From Ruminococcus sp. (GTDB lineage: Bacteria > Bacillota > Clostridia > Oscillospirales > Ruminococcaceae): a stretch of DNA of 6,708 bases. The stretch is from the NCBI GenBank assembly GCA_017622635.1, contig JAGAQS010000251.1:1-6708 (forward strand), read 5' to 3'. How positions within the stretch are numbered: position 1 is the stretch's first letter; the number at the start of each line of letters is the position of its first letter. Below the pieces are notes generated by a model. The model worked only from the letters and a program-made list of their open reading frames with translations. It had not been told where the DNA came from and did not search any database. Shown here one piece after another: positions 1 to 6,389 of the stretch. A program made the translations under genes and the position numbers.

Positions 1-1133
1 GCACAGTCAATGTCGGCATCGCCTATGTCAATGCCCCTGTGCTGTAAGCCCTCACGCTCACCGTAATAACTTGTTATATAATAGTAATCGGGAGTGGGCC
101 ATACGTATGACTGTTCGTCAGGTGAGGGAACAGACGGAACAACGGACTCATTCTGTGGTGGTGTCTGTTGTTCAAGCCACTCCTGATAAAGTCTGTCCTG
201 TTCGTCTTTCTGGCGTTGTTGTTCCTGACGCAGAAGCTCTTCCTGTCTGCGTCTCAGTTCCTCTTCCTGTTTACGACGTTGTTCTTCTTCATACCGTTTC
301 TGTGCTTCTTCAGCCTTTCGGCGTATTTCCTCCTGAATTTCAAGTTCCTGTTTATCGAGTTCACTGAGCAGTGATTCGGCGTTTTCCTTTGAACGTTTAA
401 TTTTTTCCTGCTGTGCGTTTATCTGTTCAACAACTGCCTGTGACTGACTCATTTTCTCATTGAGGGACTGTATTTCAGAAGTTTTTTCTGTCTTTTTCGT
501 TTCCTGTTCGGAAAGTTTTGATTCAAGACTTTGTTTTTCTGCCTCAAGGTCCTTTTTGTCTTTTTCGAGACTGTCTATATCGTCAAGAATATTATTTATA
601 AGTCTTTCGTCATATTCTGCCATGTTGTTCACAACTTTCACTCTTGTCATCATGTCGTAAAAGCTTGACGAACCAAGCAGTACCGAAACAAGATTGTCAT
701 TACTGCCTGTCATATACATGGCACAGAGACGTTTTTTGAAAAGTTCTATGCTTTCGTCAATCTGTCTTTGTCTTTCTGTGATGCTTTAATTAAGGAATGC
801 TATATTTTCGTCTGCACGTTTTATGTCACTGCCGAGTCTTTCAAGTTCCTGATTAAGCAGGGATATATTTTCCTGAATAAGTGAAATCTGCTGGGACAGT
901 GTTTCCTGAAATGCTTTCTCATCTGACATATTTTCACCGAGTTCCGACATTTGTTTTTCGTACTCGGCTATTTTTGCTTCGTTTTCTTTTCTTTCCTCCT
1001 GAATTTCAGGAATTGTTTTGGCGGAAAGGTTTACTTTGTCGGACTGAAAGGGGAATGATGTGACAATACCCGCAGAAACAGCCGAACAGATTAAAAAGCA
1101 GGAGATTTTTTTAATAAAATACGATTTTTTCAT
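1..1133 (-). pseudogene. Secreted coiled-coil M23/LytM peptidase (FtsEX partner), 3' truncated by window edge and interrupted by in-frame TAA
   Basis: Reading from ATG 1133, the frame encodes a Lys-rich N-terminus with a hydrophobic segment (residues about 10-29, a signal peptide or anchor), then long heptad-like coiled coil up to a TAA at codon 116 (786-788). The same frame then stays open for 261 more codons to the edge: more coiled coil, a conserved-looking AMYMTGSN stretch (about 138-145), a very charged Q/E/R/K helix (about 260-323), a Pro-rich linker, and from Trp345 the start of a LytM domain (WPTP, then TSYYGER). This ends with HRGID (His365, Asp369), the first zinc-ligand pair of M23 peptidases. 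The build matches EnvC/CwlO/PcsB-type hydrolases driven by FtsEX, whose genes lie just upstream. AAAGGAG lies 13 nt before the start, a long spacing. No convincing restart follows the stop: Met codons at 717-719 and 711-713 lack a ribosome site. The family call is firm; pseudogene status is uncertain because sequence error or readthrough would restore the protein. Confidence 0.8.
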
Positions 1134-1146
1134 ATATCCGGCTGTA

Positions 1147-1153
1147 CTCCTTT
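1147..1153 (-). promoter_or_regulatory. Ribosome binding site of the M23 peptidase gene
   Basis: AAAGGAG on the minus strand lies in the 22-nt gap between the ftsX stop and the peptidase start, 13 nt before ATG 1133. The spacing is longer than usual, but no closer site and no earlier in-frame start is visible. Confidence 0.6.
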
Positions 1154-1155
1154 CG

Positions 1156-2064
1156 TTAAACGTCGAGATGCCGGCTTGTGCTTATTACACTGCCGATTGC
1201 ACCGACAAGCGAACCTACGACAATGTATGATATAAATACATATATTCTGATTTGTCCGAACGGAATAATACTTCCGATGTTGAACGCACTCATAAGTGCG
1301 GTCTGTGAAGTAAGTATTCTGTAAACAGAACGGTATATTGCCCATGTTATGAAGAAAGCACCTGTTCCCGAGAACAGACCCGTAACCATGCCCTCAACAA
1401 AGAACGGCATACGGATAAATATATTTGTTGCACCTACATACTTCATAATCTGTATTTCTTCACGTCGTGCGTAAACGCTTGCCTTTGTCGTGTTTGAAAT
1501 CATAATCATTGACACTACCGCAAGGGCGATAATAACCGCACCTGCTATAAGTGTAGCCATTTTTCGCAGTTCACGCAGAAACTCCGCCACCTGCGTTGAG
1601 GACTGTACTTCCTGAATGTCGGGCATCATTGATATTGATTCGGTTGTATCGGCGATAAGGTCATTGTTTTTAACTGTAACACTGAAACCGTCGGGCATGA
1701 AGTCGTAACCCTCAATATAATTGAATATTGCACGTCCTCTGCTGTTTATCTGATTCTGCATACGTTCAAGTGCCTGCTGTTTTGAGATATACTCAACTTT
1801 GTTTACGTTGTCGAGTGTTGAAAGTTCTGTCTGTATCTCTGAAACTCTTTCTTCCGATGTACCGATATTAACATAAACCGCAATTTCATTCTGGTCACTG
1901 AGACCTAAAATCATTGAATTGATGTTTATATAGAAAAGTCCGGCAGCACCCACAAGAAGAAGTGATATAAGCAGTACGCAGAAGGTGGCGAATGCCATCA
2001 TTTTGTTTTTCCAGATGTTTTCAACGCCCTGATTGGCGAGATATTTAAAGCCACTTAATTTCAT
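1156..2064 (-). CDS. ftsX: Cell division ABC transporter permease subunit FtsX
   Basis: A 302-residue protein of normal FtsX length. It has a short cytoplasmic N-terminus with an aromatic/basic run (NIWKNK, 16-21), a first membrane helix (about 22-46), a large extracellular domain (about 47-165), then three more helices (about 170-192, 222-245 and 272-295). The cytoplasmic stretch RREEIQIMKYVGA (200-212) just after the second helix is characteristic of FtsX and is thought to contact FtsE. In the family, FtsX passes ATP-driven movement of FtsE through its extracellular loop to a peptidoglycan hydrolase. The start is fixed by an ATGA overlap with the ftsE stop and by GGGAGG 6 nt upstream, so translation is probably coupled. 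The gene ends in TAA at the expected C-terminus, and a coiled-coil M23 gene follows after 22 nt. Nothing in it appears damaged. Confidence 0.95.
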   Translation of the reverse strand: MKLSGFKYLANQGVENIWKNKMMAFATFCVLLISLLLVGAAGLFYININSMILGLSDQNEIAVYVNIGTSEERVSEIQTELSTLDNVNKVEYISKQQALERMQNQINSRGRAIFNYIEGYDFMPDGFSVTVKNNDLIADTTESISMMPDIQEVQSSTQVAEFLRELRKMATLIAGAVIIALAVVSMIMISNTTKASVYARREEIQIMKYVGATNIFIRMPFFVEGMVTGLFSGTGAFFITWAIYRSVYRILTSQTALMSAFNIGSIIPFGQIRIYVFISYIVVGSLVGAIGSVISTSRHLDV

Positions 2065-3206
2065 GGTGTACCTCCCTGCTGAGACTGTTCCTCCATAATA
2101 GCCGCAATAATTGCGTCGGGGTCTGCTTTTGTGACGTTATTTTCGGTATTTTCTTCAGAGGGCGGGTTGATTTCTGCTATGATATCATCAACGGTTATAT
2201 TATTTTCAGCCTGTGTTTCGGGTATTGTTTCCGATATTTCCGTAACGTTTTCGGATACGTCTGCAACAGTTTCGGGTACATCTGTAATGATTTCCGGTAT
2301 GTCCGTAACGGCTTCGGGTATGTCTGCGACAGTTTCCGATATATTCTCAACCGTTTCGGCTTTGTCGGTGATTTCTTCGGAGTCACTGTAGTCCTCTTCA
2401 TCTTCGTCATTCAAATCAATGTCGGGGAACTCCGATTCGCTGAGAAGTTCTTCTGCATCAATACCGTCATCGCCGACTGTGAAGTTTTCTGGTACGGGAA
2501 GAATAGTAGGTTCAAAGTCACTAAATTCGTCGGTACTTCCTGCGACTACTTCGTCAAAGACAATTTCGCCGTCGGTGATATTTATGATACGTCCGCCGAA
2601 ATGACGGACAAGGTCGTGTTCATGGGTTACCATAAGAATGGTAGTTCCCTGGTCGTTGATACCTTTGAGGAGTTCAACTATTTCGTAAGAAAGTTCGGGG
2701 TCGATATTAACGGTAGGTTCGTCGGCAATGATAAGCTGCGGGTCGTTTACCAACGCTCTGGCAATTGCCACACGCTGCATCTCACCGCCTGAAAGTTCGT
2801 CAGGGTATGAGTCCACTTTGTCCTGAAGTCCGACAAGACCGATAACATACGGCACACGTTTGCGTATAAATTTAGGGGGTGCATCAATAACACGCAGTAC
2901 GAAAGCAATATTTTCATAAACGGTCATTGACGGTATAAGACGGAAATCCTGAAATACAAATCCGAGTGTACGTCTGAACTCAGGAATTTTACTTTTTTTC
3001 AGTTTGTTCAGATTGTAGCCGTTTACGGTAACAGTACCGTTTGTAGCGTCGATTTCTTTCAGGAGCAGTTTAATCATGGTACTTTTTCCCGCACCTGAAG
3101 AACCTACAACAAAAGCAAAGTCACCGTCGTTTATTTTAAGGCTGACATTGTTAAGGGCATCAACACCGCTTGAATAAGTTACAGATACGTTTTTAAGTTC
3201 TACCAA
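2061..3206 (-). CDS. ftsE: Cell division ATP-binding protein FtsE with long acidic repeat-bearing C-terminal extension
   Basis: A 381-residue protein whose first 222 or so residues are a complete FtsE ATPase: Walker A GSSGAGKST (35-43), Q-loop Gln86, signature LSGGE (138-142), Walker B LIIADEP (158-164) with Glu163, and H-loop His195. The D-loop region reads TVNID, where TGNLD is usual. FtsE powers FtsX to switch on septal or lateral-wall hydrolases. FtsE is usually about 220-230 residues; here roughly 159 more follow. This tail is strongly acidic (about 247-282), then has seven-residue repeats (284-332) and two similar xDxIIAxI motifs (339-346, 363-370). The start is TTG: an in-frame TAA lies two codons upstream, a GGTAGGTG-type site is 6 nt away, and the resulting N-terminus (MVELKNVSVTY) fits the family. 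TGA ends the gene within the ftsX start. The ATPase identity is firm; the role of the tail is unknown. Confidence 0.95.
   Translation of the reverse strand: MVELKNVSVTYSSGVDALNNVSLKINDGDFAFVVGSSGAGKSTMIKLLLKEIDATNGTVTVNGYNLNKLKKSKIPEFRRTLGFVFQDFRLIPSMTVYENIAFVLRVIDAPPKFIRKRVPYVIGLVGLQDKVDSYPDELSGGEMQRVAIARALVNDPQLIIADEPTVNIDPELSYEIVELLKGINDQGTTILMVTHEHDLVRHFGGRIINITDGEIVFDEVVAGSTDEFSDFEPTILPVPENFTVGDDGIDAEELLSESEFPDIDLNDEDEEDYSDSEEITDKAETVENISETVADIPEAVTDIPEIITDVPETVADVSENVTEISETIPETQAENNITVDDIIAEINPPSEENTENNVTKADPDAIIAAIMEEQSQQGGTP
2071..2076 (-). promoter_or_regulatory. Ribosome binding site of ftsX inside ftsE
   Basis: GGGAGG on the minus strand sits in the last codons of ftsE, 6 nt before the ftsX ATG. 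With the 4-nt ATGA overlap it supports translational coupling and matched output of the two subunits. Confidence 0.8.
2211..2357 (-). repeat. Seven 21-nt tandem units encoding a heptapeptide repeat in the FtsE tail
   Basis: FtsE residues 284-332 read as consecutive seven-residue units of the form E-T-V-x-D-I-P: ETVENIS, ETVADIP, EAVTDIP, EIITDVP, ETVADVS, ENVTEIS and a decayed ETIPETQ. At DNA level they are degenerate 21-nt units that keep the frame. Proline or serine at position 7 in most units argues against a simple continuous coiled coil. The pattern looks like expansion of one unit followed by divergence. Confidence 0.85.
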
Positions 3207-3212
3207 AAGTTA

Positions 3213-3222
3213 CACCTACCTT
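3213..3222 (-). promoter_or_regulatory. Ribosome binding site deciding the TTG start of ftsE
   Basis: The minus strand reads AAGGTAGGTG and then 6 nt to TTG 3206. AGGTG matches the anti-Shine-Dalgarno core. Because a TAA in the same frame lies directly upstream, TTG is the only start that preserves the conserved FtsE N-terminus. Confidence 0.7.
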
Positions 3223-3231
3223 AATTTTCAT

Positions 3232-3253
3232 GGCGGACATTTTGCTGTCCGCC
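3232..3253 (-). other. GC-rich hairpin between regulator gene and ftsE
   Basis: A perfect 8-bp inverted repeat (GGCGGACA / TGTCCGCC) with a 6-nt loop lies in the 58-nt gap between the regulator stop and the ftsE start. On the minus strand it is followed by ATGAAAATTAAGG rather than a T-run, so it is not a standard intrinsic terminator. It could act as a partial attenuator, a transcript stabiliser or a processing site that separates expression of the two genes. The structure is plain in the sequence; its function is inferred. Confidence 0.6.
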
Positions 3254-3264
3254 GTCTTTAATCG

Positions 3265-4350
3265 TCAGAATTTTACAGGGTTGGCTGACAGGTATTTCTT
3301 TACCATGAGGGCGATTTTGAAAATTATTGCGTGGTCAAATTCACGCAGGTCAAGACCTGTAAGCTTCTTGATTTTTTCAAGTCTGTACACAAGTGTATTT
3401 CTGTGTACGAATAATTTTCTGGAAGTTTCGGAAACGTTGAGATTGTTTTCAAAGAATTTCTGAATAGTGAAAAGTGTTTCGTGGTCGAGTGACTCAATGC
3501 TTCCGACCTTGAAAACTTCGTGCAGGAAAGTTTCACAGAGAACGGTAGGGAGGTGATAGATAAGTCTTGCGATACCGAGATTGTCATAACTTACAATTAC
3601 TTTATCGGTATCGAAAACCTTTCCTACTTCGAGAGCCATCTGTGCTTCCTTGAATGAACGTGCGAGGTCTTTGACACCCACAACGGGAGTACCGATACCA
3701 ACGTTTACTCTTGTATAAAATTCACTGCTGAGTGTATCGGCAATGGAGCGTGCGAGTTTTTCGAGGTCTTTTGAGTCAACCGTGCTTTTGAGTTCCTTGA
3801 CAAGAACTATATCACTTTCGGTGATATTGAAAACGAAATCCTTGTTTTTGTCGGGGAAAAGGTTCTGAATTACGTCATATGCCGAAATGTCGTTTGCGGA
3901 AATTATTCTTATAAGGAAAACCGCACGGCTGATTTCTGCATTGAAGTGCAGTTCCCTTGCCTTTATGACAATATCACCCGGAAGAACGTTGTCAAGAATA
4001 ACATTCTTGATAAAGTTGTTTCTGTCGTATTTTTCATCATAGTACTGTTTTATGTTTGAAAGTGTTATGGCGAGGATACTTGCATACTTTGCGGCAGCAT
4101 CGTCAACGCCTTCAACAAATACAGCGTAATCGGGTTTTACTCTTGAACCGAACGGCTTGTATGTAAAGCCGTCTCTTATGAAGATATCGTGTGAATCGCT
4201 GAGGTCAAGCGAAACAAATTCATTTGTAGTGCCTACTTTTGTAAGGTCACTGCAAGCAATAATTGTGGCGGTTTCATCGACAACGCCGATTGTAGAGTCG
4301 ATAGTATCACGCATCTGATGAACCAGACCCTGAAATAATCTGTTGGACAT
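3265..4350 (-). CDS. CdaR/PucR-type transcriptional regulator
   Basis: A 361-residue protein. The C-terminal 70 or so residues form the PucR-type helix-turn-helix: LFTIQKFFENN (293-303), then NVSETSRKLFVHRNTLVYRL (305-324), with the signature HRNTLVYRLEKI and the following LTGLDLREFD. The middle (about 138-250) contains VNVGIGTPV and a SFKEAQMAL segment, typical of the GGDEF-like domain of CdaR relatives. The N-terminal part (about 1-105) resembles the CdaR ligand-sensing region, starting LFQGLVHQMRDTIDSTIGVVD. Characterised members respond to small metabolites such as sugar diacids or purine breakdown products; the ligand here cannot be read from the sequence. The start has AAAGGA 9 nt upstream. 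The gene shares its strand with ftsEX and precedes ftsE by 58 nt, so it may be co-transcribed. It probably binds DNA, possibly at the inverted repeats upstream of its own gene; that target is a guess. Confidence 0.85.
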   Translation of the reverse strand: MSNRLFQGLVHQMRDTIDSTIGVVDETATIIACSDLTKVGTTNEFVSLDLSDSHDIFIRDGFTYKPFGSRVKPDYAVFVEGVDDAAAKYASILAITLSNIKQYYDEKYDRNNFIKNVILDNVLPGDIVIKARELHFNAEISRAVFLIRIISANDISAYDVIQNLFPDKNKDFVFNITESDIVLVKELKSTVDSKDLEKLARSIADTLSSEFYTRVNVGIGTPVVGVKDLARSFKEAQMALEVGKVFDTDKVIVSYDNLGIARLIYHLPTVLCETFLHEVFKVGSIESLDHETLFTIQKFFENNLNVSETSRKLFVHRNTLVYRLEKIKKLTGLDLREFDHAIIFKIALMVKKYLSANPVKF

Positions 4351-4359
4351 AACGTGGAA

Positions 4360-4365
4360 TCCTTT
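4360..4365 (-). promoter_or_regulatory. Ribosome binding site of the regulator gene
   Basis: AAAGGA on the minus strand, 9 nt before ATG 4350, gives normal spacing and supports this start. Confidence 0.7.
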
Positions 4366-4405
4366 CTCTTTATAATAAGTAATAATTTAATTTCAAGGAC
4401 TTGTT

Positions 4406-4435
4406 TCAGAAAGAAGAATAATAAAAACTTTCTGA
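4406..4435 (-). other. Leader hairpin upstream of the regulator gene
   Basis: A perfect 8-bp inverted repeat (TCAGAAAG / CTTTCTGA) with a 14-nt AT-rich loop lies about 55 nt before the regulator start, within its expected leader. It is AT-rich and lacks a following T-run. It may be a regulatory element or chance in AT-rich sequence. Confidence 0.3.
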
Positions 4436-4436
4436 T

Positions 4437-4520
4437 ATATTACAAATTGTAACATATTTTATAATCCTATTTGTTAATAAAGTGTTAATTTTTTTCCACA
4501 ATTTTACGTATGTTACAAAT
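4437..4520. promoter_or_regulatory. Inverted TGTTACAA-type repeats, possible operator
   Basis: A palindrome TTACAA-A-TTGTAA lies at 4440-4452. The 9-mer TTGTAACAT (4447-4455) recurs as its exact reverse complement ATGTTACAA at 4510-4518, extending to 13 bp with one mismatch. These copies flank the candidate regulator promoter. Related pieces, TTGTAAC near 4566 and TACAAAATGTA near 4593, lie further towards argS. The arrangement suits a protein binding two sites around a promoter, perhaps the regulator itself, but the region is AT-rich and no binding protein is shown. Confidence 0.4.
4458..4488 (-). promoter_or_regulatory. Weak candidate promoter for the regulator-ftsEX unit
   Basis: On the minus strand TTAACA (4483-4488) is followed after 19 nt by TATAAA (4458-4463), giving a leader of roughly 100 nt. 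The spacing is slightly long. The position, downstream of a candidate argS terminator and between inverted repeats, is sensible, but the AT-rich context makes chance matches likely. Confidence 0.3.
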
Positions 4521-4540
4521 TTTCGTGTTAGTTTTGTGAT

Positions 4541-4569
4541 AAAAACTACAAACAAGGGACTTGTTTTGT
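4541..4569 (-). terminator. Candidate intrinsic terminator of argS
   Basis: About 50 nt past the argS stop, the minus strand forms a stem (ACAAAACAAG / CTTGTTTGT, one bulged base, TCC loop) followed by AGTTTTTA. The stem is AT-rich and therefore weak, but stem, tight loop and T-run occur in the right order and place. It would separate argS from the regulator unit. Confidence 0.45.
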
Positions 4570-4616
4570 AACCAAAACGTAATTTAATTTGATACAAAAT
4601 GTAATTTTTTACAGGA

Positions 4617-6383
4617 TTACATTTTTTCGGGTCTTTCAATGTTGAGTATTGAAAGGACGTTGCGGAGTACCTGTCTTACTGCAACACAAAGTAAAATTCT
4701 TGCGTTCATGAGTTCGGGGGTTTCAGCGTTCTTTACACTGCATGCATCGTAGAAACGGTGAAAAAGGGTTGCAAGGTCAATTGCGTACTTTGTAATTTTT
4801 GCGGGGTCATAAGATTTTGCGGAAAGGTTTATTTCTTTCGGCAGTGATGCAATGTGGCGTATAAGTTCGATTTCGTGCGGATTGTCGAGAACATCAAGAT
4901 TTGCACTTTCAGGAATTTCAACGCCCTCTGATTTGAGGTTGGCAATAAGACTGCATATTCTTGCGTGTGCATACTGAACATAGTAGACAGGGTTCTGTGA
5001 TGATTTTTCAACGGCAAGGTCAAGGTCAAATTCAAACTGTGAGTTTGCCTCACGAAGATTGAAATAAAATCTTGCTGCATCAATCGGAATTTCGTCAAGG
5101 AGAGTGACAAGTGTGATAGCCTTACCGCTACGCTTTGAGAGTTTTACGACTTCACCGTTGCGGACAAGACGCACCATCTGCATAAGAACAACGTCAAGTT
5201 TATCTGCGTCAACACCGAGAGCGGTGAGGGCGGATTTAAGACGTGGTACATAGCCGTGATGGTCAGCACCGAGAATATTGACAGCCTTGTCGAAATTTCT
5301 TGTAACAAGCTTGTCATAATGATATGCAATGTCGGGAACTACATAAGTCGGTATACCGTTTGCACGTACAAGCACAAAATCCTTGTCAACTCCGAAGTCG
5401 GTAGCTCTGAACCATGTTGCACCGTCCTGTTCATAAGTATGACCCGTTTCACGGAGTTTATCCACAATTTTCATGGTTTCACCCGATTCATGCAGTTTGC
5501 TTTCTCTGAACCAGTTGTCATATACAATGCGGTATTTTTTCAAATCACGCTCAAGACCTGCTATATTAAGGGGAAGTGCATAGCCGACAAGTGCCTTTCT
5601 GCGTTCTTCTTCGGAAACGTTTTCGAGTTCAAAAAGATGCTGTTTATAGTAGTTTGCGGCGTGTTCGATAATATCCGCACCTAAATACACATCTTCGGGC
5701 ATTTCAAAATCCTGACCCTCACCGCTTCTCGAATAGATGTCGGCACAGAGTTTTTCCGTATCACTCATGCAGTTATAAATTGCCTGTTGTCCCTTTTCTG
5801 AACACAACTGCATATATCTGAGTGAAAGGGATTTGCCGAATTTTTCAATCTGATTGCCTGCGTCGTTTACGTAAAATTCACGTTCTGCGTGGTATCCTGC
5901 CCACTGCAATACACTTGTGAGACAGTCACCGATAGCACCGCCTCTTGCGTTACCTATGTGCATAGGTCCTGTGGGGTTTGCAGAAACAAATTCAACAAGT
6001 ATTCTCTTTCCCTTACCGAAATCGGTTTTTCCGTAGTCGTCTTTTTCTTCAAGAACGTTTGAAACAACGTCCGAGAACCATTTTTTTGACAGGAAAAAAT
6101 TCATGAAACCTGCTCCCGCAACTTCACAGCGTTCAAAGAGTGAACCTGAAAGATTTATTTTGTTGCATATAAGTTCAGCAATTTTGCGTGGGGGCATTCT
6201 GAAAGCCTTTGCACATACCATTGCAATGTTTGACGCAAAGTCACCGTGTGACTTGTCCGCAGGTATTTCAATATTGAAATCGGGAACGGGAACGGCAGGG
6301 ACATCACCGTCTGCCGTAACAGTTCCGAGTGCCTCCATAATAAGAGTACGGAGCTGTGAGGAAGCTTTGTTTATAAAATCCAT
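4617..6383 (-). CDS. argS: Arginyl-tRNA synthetase
   Basis: A complete 588-residue cytoplasmic class I aminoacyl-tRNA synthetase that charges tRNA-Arg with arginine using ATP. Visible in order: an N-terminal add-1-type domain (about 1-115) with the SHGDFASNIA segment; the catalytic core with SANPTGPMHIGNARGG (134-149), which contains the HIGH-type signature; FYVNDAGNQI (170-179), typical of ArgS; LGADHHGYVPR (371-381); and KLSKRSG (414-420) in the KMSKS position. A C-terminal DALR anticodon-binding domain follows from about 465 (YVQYAHARI) and ends in ERPEKM, close to the usual ArgS ending. The gene ends in TAA there, showing that TAA is a working stop. AAAGGA lies 9 nt upstream, within the last codons of the DUF1934 gene, which suggests coupling. 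No damage is seen. Confidence 0.98.
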   Translation of the reverse strand: MDFINKASSQLRTLIMEALGTVTADGDVPAVPVPDFNIEIPADKSHGDFASNIAMVCAKAFRMPPRKIAELICNKINLSGSLFERCEVAGAGFMNFFLSKKWFSDVVSNVLEEKDDYGKTDFGKGKRILVEFVSANPTGPMHIGNARGGAIGDCLTSVLQWAGYHAEREFYVNDAGNQIEKFGKSLSLRYMQLCSEKGQQAIYNCMSDTEKLCADIYSRSGEGQDFEMPEDVYLGADIIEHAANYYKQHLFELENVSEEERRKALVGYALPLNIAGLERDLKKYRIVYDNWFRESKLHESGETMKIVDKLRETGHTYEQDGATWFRATDFGVDKDFVLVRANGIPTYVVPDIAYHYDKLVTRNFDKAVNILGADHHGYVPRLKSALTALGVDADKLDVVLMQMVRLVRNGEVVKLSKRSGKAITLVTLLDEIPIDAARFYFNLREANSQFEFDLDLAVEKSSQNPVYYVQYAHARICSLIANLKSEGVEIPESANLDVLDNPHEIELIRHIASLPKEINLSAKSYDPAKITKYAIDLATLFHRFYDACSVKNAETPELMNARILLCVAVRQVLRNVLSILNIERPEKM

Positions 6384-6389
6384 AACTTT

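Noticed and set aside
71..374. Two overlapping plus-strand open frames at the window start
   Set aside because: Both are antisense to the charged helix and linker of the M23 protein; the Phe/Leu-rich translation is the complement of Glu/Lys/Arg codons.
2131..2391. Plus-strand open frame rich in Ser/Thr/Val with a repeat pattern
   Set aside because: It is the complementary reading of the FtsE heptad repeats; the repeat appearance comes from the coding strand.
4369..4397. TTGAAA-16 nt-TATAAA on the minus strand, a better promoter match than the one listed
   Set aside because: The transcript would start within the ribosome binding site of the regulator gene at about 4362, leaving no usable translation signal.
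4406..4639. 77-codon minus-strand open frame in the argS-regulator gap
   Set aside because: It overlaps the argS end, lacks a ribosome site, and its low-complexity composition reflects AT-rich non-coding DNA with terminator-like and palindromic elements.
5256..5684. 142-codon open frame on the plus strand
   Set aside because: It lies entirely antisense to the conserved catalytic core of argS, has no ribosome site, and its translation resembles no family I know; it is a shadow frame.
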